Source: Sulfotelmatobacter sp049792875 | Lineage (GTDB): Bacteria > Acidobacteriota > Terriglobia > Terriglobales > Acidobacteriaceae | Direction: 5' to 3' | NCBI GenBank assembly: GCA_049792875.1 | Contig: JBARBI010000207.1 | Span: forward strand, 1 to 64,000 | DNA: 64,000 nt | Shown: positions 1 through 8,384 of the stretch, one piece after another | Layout: the number at the start of each line of letters is the position of its first letter | How positions within the stretch are numbered: the first letter of the stretch is position 1 | Position numbers and translations under genes: made by a program | Notes under the pieces: generated by a model | The model's database searches: none | What the model saw: the letters and a program-made list of their open reading frames with translations, nothing else | What the model was told of the DNA's origin: nothing

Positions 1-1696
1 GGCCCGCGGCGTCCTGCGAGTTCGTGGGGAACACCACGCGCAGGCCGGGGATGTGCGTGAAGACGCTCTCTCCGCACTGCGAATGGTAGATGGCGCCGCC
101 GGTAAAATATCCGCCAATCGCGACGCGAATCACGATTGGGCAGGAGAATCCATTGTTCGAGCGCCAGCGGATCACGCTGAGTTCGTCGCGAATCTGCATC
201 ATCGCCGGCCAGATGTAGTCGAAGAACTGAATTTCGACGACCGGCTTGAGACCCCGAGTGGCCATGCCCGTGGCGCGTCCAACGATGGCGGCCTCGGCGA
301 GCGGAACGTTGAACACCCGATCGGTGCCGAACTCGTTCTGCAGGCCGAAGGTGAGTTTGAAGACTCCCCCCTTGCCTTTCACCAGCTTTCGCTTCAGGTA
401 CTCTTCGCGGCTGCAGTCGGCGACGTCTTCGCCGAAGATCACGACGCGCTCATCGCGCTTCATTTCGTCGCGCAGCGTGGTCGTGATCAGATCGGCCATG
501 GTCTTGCCAGCCGGCTTCTTGCCGTCGGCGGGGACTTCGGGAACCGCAGCTTGCGTGTCGAACGCGGACGACGCGGGATCGAGATCGGGCGAATACACAA
601 ATTTTGTGATGGACTCGGGTACAGGCGGTAGCGCTTCGAGGGCCGAGTCGACGGCTACCTGCAGCTCGGCTTCGACTTCCTTCTCCAGCTGGTTGATGCC
701 TTTCTCGTCAAGGATGCCTTCGCGCAAAAGGAACATTTGCGTGCGCGTGACCGGATCGCGACGCGCGTCGCGCTCACGCTCGGCGTCGGGACGGTACAAG
801 CGCTCGTCGTCCGATAGCGAATGCGAATAAGGGCGGATCACATGCGCATGGACGAATGCGGGACCGTGTCCTTCGCGGCAGTAGCGCGTGGCACGCTGGA
901 GGGCTGCGTAGCTGGCCACCGGATCGGTGCCGTCGACTTCTTCGAAATGGAAATTGGGGAATCCGGAGACCAGGCGCGAAATGCTTCCGCCCGCGGTCTG
1001 AACCTCGACCGGCACCGAGATGGCGTAGCCGTTGTCTTCCACACAGAAGATAACCGGGAGCTTGCCCAGAGCGGCGGCGTTCATCGCTTCCCAGAACTCA
1101 CCTTCGCTGGAAGTGCCGTCGCCGAGAGAAACGTAGGTGACTTCATCTCCCTGAAAGCTGACCTTCTTGAACTGGCGGTAATCGGCCGAAGACGCCGGGA
1201 CTTCCGCGGCTTTGGGATGCTTTGCCCAATAGCGTCCGGCTTCGGCGCAGCCGACGGCCTGGAGAATCTGCGAGCCTGTCGGGGATGACTGGGTGACGAT
1301 GTGCAGATTGGGATAGCTCCAGTGCGATGGCATCTGGCGGCCGCCGGAACTCGGATCGCTGGCGGCACCCACGCCCTGCAGGAACATGTCGTAGGGCCTA
1401 ACGCCCAGCGCCAGACACAGCGCGCGATCCCGGTAGTACGGATAGAACCAGTCGTAGCCCGCTTTCAGCGCGAGGCCAGCGGCGACACCAATGCCCTCAT
1501 GCCCTGCTCCAGACATCTGGAAGTAGATTTTCTGCTGGCGTTTGAGCAGGATTTCGCGGTCATCAATGCGTCGGGACGTGTAGATGAAGCGGTAGGCCTG
1601 GACCAGTTGCTCGCGCGTAAGCCCTTCATAAAGCTTGCTCTTCTTCGCGCCGTTGGCCGTCAGGGCCAGCTTGGGGTCGGTCTTTGTCGTGGCCAT
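1..1696 (-). CDS. Fused alpha/beta E1 component of 2-oxoacid (branched-chain/pyruvate) dehydrogenase, 3' end outside window
   Basis: About 565 codons are visible, starting at an ATG whose complement is at 1694-1696 and running off the left edge. The first ~350 residues match an E1-alpha subunit: the thiamine-diphosphate motif begins GDG at residues 192-194 and ends in EDN about 30 residues later. After a linker the protein continues as an E1-beta subunit (FGEDVAD, then VPLAEAAIVG). E1 decarboxylates a 2-oxoacid and passes the acyl group to the lipoyl domain of E2 in the cytoplasm. Single-chain alpha-beta fusions are known for this family, so the join is not an assembly artefact in principle. 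Substrate (branched-chain oxoacid versus pyruvate) cannot be fixed from sequence alone. No E2/E3 gene is in view. Confidence 0.9.
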   Translation of the reverse strand, partial: MATTKTDPKLALTANGAKKSKLYEGLTREQLVQAYRFIYTSRRIDDREILLKRQQKIYFQMSGAGHEGIGVAAGLALKAGYDWFYPYYRDRALCLALGVRPYDMFLQGVGAASDPSSGGRQMPSHWSYPNLHIVTQSSPTGSQILQAVGCAEAGRYWAKHPKAAEVPASSADYRQFKKVSFQGDEVTYVSLGDGTSSEGEFWEAMNAAALGKLPVIFCVEDNGYAISVPVEVQTAGGSISRLVSGFPNFHFEEVDGTDPVASYAALQRATRYCREGHGPAFVHAHVIRPYSHSLSDDERLYRPDAERERDARRDPVTRTQMFLLREGILDEKGINQLEKEVEAELQVAVDSALEALPPVPESITKFVYSPDLDPASSAFDTQAAVPEVPADGKKPAGKTMADLITTTLRDEMKRDERVVIFGEDVADCSREEYLKRKLVKGKGGVFKLTFGLQNEFGTDRVFNVPLAEAAIVGRATGMATRGLKPVVEIQFFDYIWPAMMQIRDELSVIRWRSNNGFSCPIVIRVAIGGYFTGGAIYHSQCGESVFTHIPGLRVVFPTNSQDAAG

Positions 1697-1970
1697 CCGC
1701 TTCCTGGTCCCACTGTATCTAGATTCCTGGCGGCCAACCTGGATTCCATTGGCTGCCGGAACCTGTTGGATTGTAAATGGTAAGTGGGTGTGGGAAAAGT
1801 ACGGAAGTTGCAGTTTCGGAGGGTCGGGCGGTCAGACCACGTGACCGAGGTGACAAGCGACTTTGGTGCTGGCCACAGTCCCAAATCTGGCAACCTTAAC
1901 TGCGCTGCTGCCCAGAACGCGTCTCACTCCTGTAGCCCATTGAGCGAGCTCATAGGGTAGTGACCTCCTA

Positions 1971-1996
1971 GTCCCGGTGACCGCAGTCGCCGGGAC
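1971..1996. terminator. Hairpin in the 1697-2052 intergenic gap, probable terminator of the ars operon
   Basis: GTCCCGG and CCGGGAC (7 bp) enclose an inner GAC/GTC pair with a CGCA loop. The hairpin lies about 57 bases past the acr3 stop on the minus strand. There is no T-run after it on the minus strand. On the plus strand TTTTT follows about 9 bases later. It could stop transcription from the ars operon or act as a rho-assisted site. The rest of the 356-base gap shows nothing I recognise. Confidence 0.45.
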
Positions 1997-2052
1997 TGCG
2001 AAGCGTTTTTGGGGACAATTGGAATGGCTGCCTCCGACTCAGGGTTTGTGTT

Positions 2053-3150
2053 TCACGACTTTCCGGCAGGCTCGAGTGTGGGCATGCCCTGCACCCCAGC
2101 GTCGTCCGACCCGAAATAGCGCCGCTGAAAGTACAGGGCAACGTTCACCAGGCCGATGAGCGCCGGAACTTCGACCAGAGGCCCGATGACCGCGGCGAAA
2201 GCGGCGCCGGAGTTGATCCCGAAGACCGCCACTGCGACCGCGATGGCGAGTTCAAAATTGTTGCTCGCCGCCGTGAACGATAAAGTCGCCGTCTTCGAGT
2301 AATCCGCTCCCAGCTTGCGCCCCATGTAGAACGAAACCAGAAACATCACCACGAAATAAATCAGCAGTGGAACGGCGATGCGCACTACGTCGACGGGCAG
2401 TCGCACAATGTATCCGCCCTTAAGAGAGAACATCACTACAATCGTGAACAGGAGCGCGATAAGCGTGATGGGGCTGATTCGCGGGATAAAGCTCTTCTCA
2501 TACCACTGCTTGCCGCGCGCACGCACCAGCACAAAGCGCGTGATCATCCCCGCCAGAAACGGAATCCCGAGATAAATGAAGACACTCCTGGCAATCTCGC
2601 GAATCGACACATTCACCACCGAACCGTGCAATCCGAACCACTCGGGCAGTTTGGTGACAAACACCCAGGCGTAGATCGAGTAGAACAACACCTGGAAGAC
2701 GGAGTTGAAGGCCACCAGTCCGGCGGCATATTCGGTGTCGCCCTTGGCCAGTTCGTTCCATACGATGACCATGGCGATGCAACGCGCCAACCCAATCATG
2801 ATGAGGCCAGCCATGTACTCGGGGTAGCCACGCAAGAAAATGATGGCCAGGGCAAACATCAACACCGGTCCAATGATCCAGTTCTGCACCAGGGAGAGGA
2901 CAAGGATCTTCTTGTTGCGGAAGACCTCGCCCAGTTCTTCGTAGCGGACTTTGGCCAGCGGCGGGTACATCATCAGGATGAGACCCACAGCAATGGGCAT
3001 CGAGGTGGTACCCAAAGTAAAGCGATTCAGCAAAGGCACAATCCCGGGCAGAGCCCATCCGGCCGCCACGCCGATCAGCATGGCGGTGAAAATCCATAAC
3101 GTCAGGTAGCGATCCAAAAAGCTCAGGCGCGACATTGCATATGTGTTCAT
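2053..3150 (-). CDS. acr3: Arsenite efflux transporter, ACR3 family
   Basis: A 365-residue polytopic membrane protein beginning MNTYAMSRLSFLDRYLT, the usual ACR3 N-terminus, with about ten hydrophobic segments. ACR3 carriers (BART superfamily) expel As(III) using the proton motive force. The open frame extends 16 codons upstream, but the ATG at 3148-3150 is preceded by AGAGG at a reasonable distance and gives the canonical N-terminus. An in-frame ATG five codons later is possible. It is the last gene of arsR-arsM-arsC-acr3, about 58 bases after arsC, so it would export the arsenite that ArsC produces. Confidence 0.93.
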   Translation of the reverse strand: MNTYAMSRLSFLDRYLTLWIFTAMLIGVAAGWALPGIVPLLNRFTLGTTSMPIAVGLILMMYPPLAKVRYEELGEVFRNKKILVLSLVQNWIIGPVLMFALAIIFLRGYPEYMAGLIMIGLARCIAMVIVWNELAKGDTEYAAGLVAFNSVFQVLFYSIYAWVFVTKLPEWFGLHGSVVNVSIREIARSVFIYLGIPFLAGMITRFVLVRARGKQWYEKSFIPRISPITLIALLFTIVVMFSLKGGYIVRLPVDVVRIAVPLLIYFVVMFLVSFYMGRKLGADYSKTATLSFTAASNNFELAIAVAVAVFGINSGAAFAAVIGPLVEVPALIGLVNVALYFQRRYFGSDDAGVQGMPTLEPAGKS

Positions 3151-3208
3151 TTGTTTTTTCGAACCTCTTGCAGCACAGATTCCCCTTGCGGCGGGCACCG
3201 GTTGAAGA

Positions 3209-3700
3209 TCATTGCCGCCCGATGTTATCGATCTCTTTCTTGAGCGAGAACCGGTCGAGAGTCGCGAGCGGGAGGCTCAGGAACAGACTGATCCTTCGAT
3301 CCAGCAGAAAGAAAGCCTCGCGAAAAGCCTTCTCCACCTGCTCCTTTGCTCCCTGCACGGAGGCAGGATCGGGGATCCCCCAGTGAGCGGTCATCGGTTG
3401 CCCGGGCCACACCGGGCAGGCTTCGTTGGCGGCATTGTCACAAACGGTGAAAACGAAATCGAGTTGGGGCGCGTCAGGCTTGGCAAACTCGTCCCAGCTT
3501 TTGCTGCGAAGGCCGACCGTCGGGAGATGGGCCACCTCCAGTTGCCGCACGGCCTCGGGACGAACTGCTCCAGTGGGGTGGCTGCCCGCGCTGTAGGCGG
3601 TGAAGTTCGGGTGGCCTTTCTGATTCATGATGGCTTCAGCCAGAATGGAGCGTGCCGAGTTCCCGGTGCACAGAAACAGAACGTTGTAGTGTCTCTTCAT
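3209..3700 (-). CDS. arsC: Arsenate reductase, thioredoxin-coupled low-molecular-weight phosphatase family
   Basis: A 163-residue cytoplasmic protein with the P-loop CTGNSAR (CX5R) near residue 11, followed by YSAGSHP and FVFTVCDNA, typical of the ArsC family related to low-molecular-weight tyrosine phosphatases. It reduces As(V) to As(III). The ATG at 3698-3700 (MKRHYNVLFLC) was chosen because it avoids overlap with arsM. An ATG six codons earlier is also in frame. The C-terminal segment lacks a classic pair of resolving cysteines: Cys residues fall in VCDNAANEACP only. The exact electron relay is therefore inferred. Confidence 0.92.
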   Translation of the reverse strand: MKRHYNVLFLCTGNSARSILAEAIMNQKGHPNFTAYSAGSHPTGAVRPEAVRQLEVAHLPTVGLRSKSWDEFAKPDAPQLDFVFTVCDNAANEACPVWPGQPMTAHWGIPDPASVQGAKEQVEKAFREAFFLLDRRISLFLSLPLATLDRFSLKKEIDNIGRQ

Positions 3701-3726
3701 GGCTATTCTCATTCTCATGATCTCGC

Positions 3727-4590
3727 TTAGTTGCAGCAGGTCGGACCACAGCATGGCTGCGGTGCTGGGATTGGTTTCAGAGCGCGGATGAAGGCGCTGA
3801 TAAACTTTCCGTCCACCTGCGGCGCGATGGCGTCGACGTCGATTCCCTGCCCGGCGAGAAATTCGCGCGCATCCGCGGTGCGATAGATGCGCGTGGGCTC
3901 GACTTCAATCTGGGCAAATCCGGCCGCCGCCAGCTTCCTGCGGTACTCGTTTTCTTCCAAGGCACCGGCGATGCACCCGACCCAAGCCAGCACGCTCTGG
4001 CGGATTTCGGGCAGCATCTCTCCGCGGGTGACAACGTCGGACACGGCGAAGCGCCCCCCCGGCCTCAGCACACGGAAAGCTTCGCACAGGACTCTGTCTT
4101 TGTCGGCAGAAAGATTGATGACGCAGTTGGAGATGATGACATCGACCGAGTTGTCGGGCAGCGGAATACTCTCGATCTCCCCCTTCAGAAACTCGACGTT
4201 CTCAATCCCTGACTTGCGCTTGTTGTCGTTGGCTAGAGCCAGCATCTCGTCGGTCATGTCGAGACCGTAGGCTTTGCCGGTGGGGCCGACGCGGCGCGCA
4301 GAAAGCAGAACGTCAATCCCACCGCCGGAACCGAGATCAAGGACGGTCTCGCCTGAATTCAACTGGGCCAGCGCCGTGGGATTCCCGCACCCGAGCGAGG
4401 CTAGGAGAGCTTGTTCCGGGATTTGCCCAGTTTGGGAAGCGTCGTAGAGGTTGGTGGTGATGGGATCGCAGCCACTGCTGGCGGTGGCAGCGCCGCAGCA
4501 GGAGCTGCCTCCGGACTTTACCCGCAGAGCGGCTTCGCCGTATTTCTGTTTGACTACGTCCTTGATGTCGGTGGTTTCCGTGGTGCTCAT
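3727..4590 (-). CDS. arsM: Arsenite S-adenosylmethionine methyltransferase
   Basis: 287 residues. The SAM-binding motif LDLGSGGGID lies at 84-93. The three cysteines expected of ArsM are present at C68 (SLGCGNP), C156 (SNCVINL) and C206 (WVGCIAGA), with extra vicinal pairs at C31-C32, C280-C281 and C285-C286. ArsM methylates As(III) stepwise to volatile or less toxic products. It is 9 bases after arsR and before arsC, so the operon couples sensing, methylation, reduction and efflux. The Cys-rich tail CCGPTCC may help bind arsenite. This is an inference. Confidence 0.94.
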   Translation of the reverse strand: MSTTETTDIKDVVKQKYGEAALRVKSGGSSCCGAATASSGCDPITTNLYDASQTGQIPEQALLASLGCGNPTALAQLNSGETVLDLGSGGGIDVLLSARRVGPTGKAYGLDMTDEMLALANDNKRKSGIENVEFLKGEIESIPLPDNSVDVIISNCVINLSADKDRVLCEAFRVLRPGGRFAVSDVVTRGEMLPEIRQSVLAWVGCIAGALEENEYRRKLAAAGFAQIEVEPTRIYRTADAREFLAGQGIDVDAIAPQVDGKFISAFIRALKPIPAPQPCCGPTCCN

Positions 4591-4599
4591 AAAGGGCTC

Positions 4600-4971
4600 C
4601 TATTTACAGATCTGAATAATGTCCTGCGGCTTAAGGGCTTGATTGCGCGTGCAGCATTCGGCGTAGAGGAATTGCAGCAATTCCTGCAAGGCGCCGGTGT
4701 TGGCGGTATAACGAAGAAAAGTACCTTCCCGTCGTACCTCAACCAGGCCCTCGGTCTTCAGCTTGTCCAAATGATGGGAAAGGGTCGAGTTGGGGATTTC
4801 GAGTTCCCCTTGAATGTCGCTGACAACGAGTCCATCCGGATGCGCGGTCAGCAGCAGTTGCATGATGCGCAGGCGGGGCTCGGTGCCCATGGCGGAGAAC
4901 ATGTCGGCATACTTGGCGACGCGCTCGCTGGCCTTGCTGGCGGTGGGGGAATTGGAAGCCGGTGCAATCAT
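4600..4971 (-). CDS. arsR: ArsR-family metalloregulatory repressor
   Basis: 123-residue winged-helix protein. The recognition helix region SDIQGELEIPNSTLSHHLDK is typical of ArsR/SmtB. The classical As(III) site ELCVCD in the DNA-binding helix is absent. Instead a vicinal Cys106-Cys107 pair sits near the C-terminus (AECCTRN), plus Cys122, like the later-evolved arsenic sites of some ArsR proteins. First gene of the ars operon and, by its promoter architecture, probably translated from a leaderless message. It likely represses its own promoter until arsenite binds. Confidence 0.92.
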   Translation of the reverse strand: MIAPASNSPTASKASERVAKYADMFSAMGTEPRLRIMQLLLTAHPDGLVVSDIQGELEIPNSTLSHHLDKLKTEGLVEVRREGTFLRYTANTGALQELLQFLYAECCTRNQALKPQDIIQICK

Positions 4972-4974
4972 ATT

Positions 4975-5006
4975 TCGATATTACTGGAATTATCGATTAT
5001 TGTCAA
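4975..5006 (-). promoter_or_regulatory. arsR promoter and overlapping operator
   Basis: Reading the minus strand: -35 TTGACA (5006-5001), a 17-base spacer, -10 TAATAT (4983-4978). An inverted repeat TCGATA (4996-4991) and TATCGA (4980-4975), separated by 10 bases, spans the -10 box, a good place for ArsR to block polymerase. The -10 box ends seven bases before the A of the arsR ATG, so transcription should begin at or next to the start codon. Confidence 0.8.
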
Positions 5007-5115
5007 GGGCGCATGCACCCAGCCCAGCTTTGCTCGGCCTTTCCAGGTCTGAGACCCAGAGCCTCATACACCGACGGCTGACGGCTGAGTGCTGAGTGCA
5101 TTATTCTGGAAGCAG

Positions 5116-5823
5116 ATGATTCGAACCCGCCGAGCGTTTGACCCGCACTCCATCCGACTGGTGATCTTCGACTTGGACGGCACCTTGATTGACTCTCGCC
5201 TCGACCTGGTGCATTCCGTCAACGCAGCGCTGCGCCACATCGGACGTCCGGAGTTGCCCGACGATGTCATCGCCAGCTACGTAGGCGACGGCGCGCCGAT
5301 TCTGATTCAGCGGGCCCTGGGCGGCGAGGCAGTGGACGAGGTGGTGATCCGGAAAGGACTGGAGTTTTTCCTCTCCTACTACCGGGAACACAAACTCGAT
5401 CACACGACGGTGTACCCGGGGATTGCGGAGTCGCTCGCGGCAATTCAGAGTTCAGGAAACGGCACACCGCGCAAGATGGCCGTGCTCTCGAACAAACCCG
5501 TACTTCCGTCCCGGGCAATCGTCGAGGCTCTGGGCTTGGGACCGTTCTTCTCGCAGATCTACGGGGGCAATAGCTTTGCCACGAAAAAGCCCGACCCCGA
5601 GGGGGCGCGCAAACTGCTGGAGGAGAGCGGCGTGCGTCCCGAGCACGCTGCAATCGTCGGGGATTCTTACGTGGACGTGCGTACCGGACGCAATGCCGGG
5701 CTGTGGACGATCGGCGTAACCTACGGCTTCGCCACACCCACCCTCGAAGACGACCCACCGGACGTGCTGGTTGATCAACCTCACGAGGTGGGCGCCGTCT
5801 TTTCCTCGGGGTTTCCGCGGTGA
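5116..5823 (+). CDS. HAD-superfamily phosphatase, phosphoglycolate phosphatase-like
   Basis: 235 residues with HAD motif I FDLDGTLID (nucleophile Asp19), motif II LSNKP, and motif IV GDSYVDVRTGRNAG. The helical cap after motif I and the overall length match Gph-type phosphatases, which dephosphorylate 2-phosphoglycolate or other small phosphoesters in the cytoplasm. The ATG at 5116 follows GGAAG closely. An upstream in-frame start at 5089 lies in a low-complexity stretch and was not preferred. It stands alone, divergent from the ars operon. Substrate is not certain. Confidence 0.85.
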   Translation: MIRTRRAFDPHSIRLVIFDLDGTLIDSRLDLVHSVNAALRHIGRPELPDDVIASYVGDGAPILIQRALGGEAVDEVVIRKGLEFFLSYYREHKLDHTTVYPGIAESLAAIQSSGNGTPRKMAVLSNKPVLPSRAIVEALGLGPFFSQIYGGNSFATKKPDPEGARKLLEESGVRPEHAAIVGDSYVDVRTGRNAGLWTIGVTYGFATPTLEDDPPDVLVDQPHEVGAVFSSGFPR

Positions 5824-5871
5824 ACCGCCAGGACATTTCTACACCGGAAAGAATACGAAACGCCAAAACTC

Positions 5872-6504
5872 ATGACAGATAACAACTCTGGCCCGACAGC
5901 CGGCTTCACCGCCAAAGAACTCCGCAAGCTGCGCAGCATGAAGAACCCCTACGGCATCCAGAAGTTTCTCGATGAAATGCCGTACCACCTCGAAGACACG
6001 GCGTGGTCGCCGCGCAAGGTGCTAGCCGAAGAATCCTCGCACTGCCTGGAGGGTGCGATCTTCGCAGCAGCGGCGCTACGGGCCAACGGGTATCCACCGC
6101 TGCTGCTGGATTTCGAAGCCGATCATGATACCGACCATGTGATTGCCATCTACCGCGAAGACGGCTGCTGGGGCGCCGTGGCCAAGTCGAATTACACAGG
6201 ATGCCGGTGGCGCGAGCCGGTGTATCGCACGCTGCGGGAGTTGGCCTTGAGCTATTTCAACGCCTACTTCAACCTGCGGCGGGAACGCACGTTGCGGCGC
6301 TACTCGGGTCCAGTCAGTCTGAAACGGTTCGACCGGCAGAACTGGATGACTACGGACGAGCCAGTGTGGTTTATCGTGTATCACCTGTTTGATATCAAGC
6401 ACTACTCGCTGATGACGAAGGCCCAGGAGAAACGACTGCATCGCATAGATGATCGGCTGTTCCAGGCAGAGTGTCTGGGGAAGGCATACAGAAACAGGGA
6501 CTAG
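5872..6504 (+). CDS. Transglutaminase-like (papain-fold) protein of unknown role
   Basis: 210 residues, no signal peptide. ESSHCLEGA places a cysteine (Cys58) at the start of a helix and TDHVIAIY places a histidine (His89) on the following strand, as in transglutaminase-like cysteine enzymes. Arg/Lys- and aromatic-rich C-terminal half (YFNAYFNLRRERTLRRYSG). I recognise the fold only tentatively. The activity could be a peptidase, an amidase or none. It begins 48 bases after the HAD gene on the same strand, so co-transcription is possible. Confidence 0.6.
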   Translation: MTDNNSGPTAGFTAKELRKLRSMKNPYGIQKFLDEMPYHLEDTAWSPRKVLAEESSHCLEGAIFAAAALRANGYPPLLLDFEADHDTDHVIAIYREDGCWGAVAKSNYTGCRWREPVYRTLRELALSYFNAYFNLRRERTLRRYSGPVSLKRFDRQNWMTTDEPVWFIVYHLFDIKHYSLMTKAQEKRLHRIDDRLFQAECLGKAYRNRD

Positions 6505-6685
6505 CATCGGCCAGCGGCGTGCGGAAGACTGACTCGCCCGAAACAACATTCAACTAAAGTTTTATGCCTACCGTGCCGATTTCCAGTCCGGGACCTTGTG
6601 CTTGCATTGTCCTTGCCGTTGGTCGCAATCTGGAAAACGAGGCGACTCAGGTCCGGCGGAGTTCAGGTCCGGAAAGAGAATCGGA

Positions 6686-7060
6686 TTGGAAGCATACCGT
6701 CAATTTGGGACCGGCCCGACTCAGGAATTCGTGGAAGCTCGCCGCCATCCCCGTTTCAAGTTGGAAGTCGAGATCCGCGTCTACCCTCGCAACGCCAGGG
6801 TAGTGCGGGGACACACGGTGGACCTCAGCGAGTCGGGTGTTTCTGCGATGTTGCGGGTGGAAGTTCCCATTGGGGAGGTGGTCCGCGTGGAGTTCTCGCT
6901 TCCCCAGGGCGAGGTCGAGGTGCATGCCCTGGTTTGTCAAAGAAACGCCTTCCGCTACGGCTTCCAGTTCGTGGAATCTAGTACCGCGCAGAGCGTTATC
7001 GCCCGCACCTGCCGCCAACTGGCGGCGGAACATTATGGCGTGGAGCGAATCGAGCCCTGA
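6686..7060 (+). CDS. PilZ-domain protein
   Basis: The c-di-GMP-binding signature is present: RRHPRF (the RxxxR element) followed about 25 residues later by DLSESG (DxSxxG). No other domain is seen, so it is a single-domain PilZ effector or adaptor that could relay cyclic-di-GMP levels. No ATG lies in this frame before the motif. I chose the TTG at 6686, nine bases after GGAAAG. The frame also opens with a TTG at 6596, giving 154 residues. Start uncertain, domain call firm. Confidence 0.72.
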   Translation: MEAYRQFGTGPTQEFVEARRHPRFKLEVEIRVYPRNARVVRGHTVDLSESGVSAMLRVEVPIGEVVRVEFSLPQGEVEVHALVCQRNAFRYGFQFVESSTAQSVIARTCRQLAAEHYGVERIEP

Positions 7061-7172
7061 ACCATGGTTCCCGGCTTTGTTGATCATCCTCTCGTCCAAC
7101 CAACAACTATCCTGGCTGTGCATCCCCCGGCTTTCGTCCCGAAGGCAGCGCCAGTATCAAACAAGATTTAAG

Positions 7173-8183
7173 ATGAAGGCCATGCGGAGCAGCCTGTCGG
7201 CCCTTGTCCTTTGCGCGCTCGCATGTCTCAGTGCTGCCGCGCAGCAGGAGGATCCTGCGGCAACGCCTCCCGCTGCAACTTCCCAAGTTCCCGCAGTTTC
7301 CAGCAGCGCAGCTCCCGCGACCGAAAACGAGAACGTTCGCGCCAACCCTAACCTCACTCCCGACAAATACGGCAAGCTATCGCCGGAGCAGATGCGCGAG
7401 TTGACGCGCTTGGTGGCGCAGAATTATCGCGACAACTACAAGAAGGAGCGCGATTACACGTACATAGAGCGCGACGTAGAGAATTCGATAGGCGGGAAGG
7501 GCGAGGTGAAGTCCACCGAGGTCAGGACTTACGAAATCGTCGATATCTACGGCGAGCAGGTACGGCGGATGATCGCGAAGGACGACAAACCTCTCGACGC
7601 GAAGCAGGCGGCCAAGGAAGAAGACAAGATCCAGAAGATTATCGATAAACGCAAGAACGAGTCGGAGGACGAGCGCAAGAAGCGGCTGGAGAAGGAAGCA
7701 AAACAGCACGAGGAGGGCCGCAAGTTCGTCAGCGAAGTTGCGGATTCTCACGACTTCACGCTGGTGGGCACGGAACTCGTCGATGGGCGCGAAGCCTGGG
7801 TCATCGATGGCGATCCGCGGCCGGGATATGAGCCCCAGGACAAGGGCGCAAACTTCGTTCACAAATTTCGCGGACGGTTGTGGATCGACAAGAGCGACCT
7901 GCAGCTGTCGAAGATGGAGATCGAGGCTGTCGACACGGCATCGGTGGGATGGGTGCTGGCCCGCATCCACAAAGGAACGCGCGTGACCTATGAACAGCTG
8001 CGAATGACGGACGAAATCTGGCTCCCCAAGCACCTGACCTACAAGTTTGACGCGCGGGTCGCGCTGTTCAAGGGCTACAACATTGACGGCGAGCAGACCT
8101 ATCGCAATTACAGGAAGTTTGGCGCCTCATCCAAAATCGTGGGGATGGGAGAAGTCAAAGAGCCGGAAAAAGAACAGCGGTAG
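7173..8183 (+). CDS. Secreted acidobacterial protein of unknown function, LolA/LppX-like fold possible
   Basis: 336 residues starting at the ATG at 7173 (MKAMRSSL), with a signal peptide ending near SAAAQQ, then a Pro/Ala-rich linker. The mature part holds a strongly charged stretch (DKPLDAKQAAKEEDKIQK..., many Lys/Glu) likely to be helical, then beta-rich segments (FTLVGTELVDGREAWVIDGDP; GRLWIDKSDLQLSKMEIEA) that resemble the half-barrel of outer-membrane lipoprotein-sorting proteins. Likely periplasmic. The 3' end is followed by a free-standing promoter-like region of the next gene. Function is inferred only from fold resemblance. Confidence 0.6.
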   Translation: MKAMRSSLSALVLCALACLSAAAQQEDPAATPPAATSQVPAVSSSAAPATENENVRANPNLTPDKYGKLSPEQMRELTRLVAQNYRDNYKKERDYTYIERDVENSIGGKGEVKSTEVRTYEIVDIYGEQVRRMIAKDDKPLDAKQAAKEEDKIQKIIDKRKNESEDERKKRLEKEAKQHEEGRKFVSEVADSHDFTLVGTELVDGREAWVIDGDPRPGYEPQDKGANFVHKFRGRLWIDKSDLQLSKMEIEAVDTASVGWVLARIHKGTRVTYEQLRMTDEIWLPKHLTYKFDARVALFKGYNIDGEQTYRNYRKFGASSKIVGMGEVKEPEKEQR

Positions 8184-8384
8184 GGGGCAAGCCGAGCCAC
8201 TGGGCCGCAAACATTGAGGTGAGCAATACAGGCTGCGCAAAGAACGGCCCGCGATTCCGGAGAAGCACCGACCCAAAGACACTTGAGGCTTTATAATGCT
8301 CGGTCCTGAGCGCACGGCTCTCTGCTTCTGGTAACCGGCTGTTGCCGAGGCACATCAGTCGAATTTCTTCTTGAGGCAAAAACG

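Noticed and set aside
53..1783. Long plus-strand open frames over 53-1783
   Set aside because: They are antisense to the fused E1 gene, whose minus-strand translation matches the family throughout.
8321..8345. Sigma-54-like CTGG...TTGCC before the GH2 gene
   Set aside because: GG and GC are 12 bases apart rather than 10, so the spacing is wrong.
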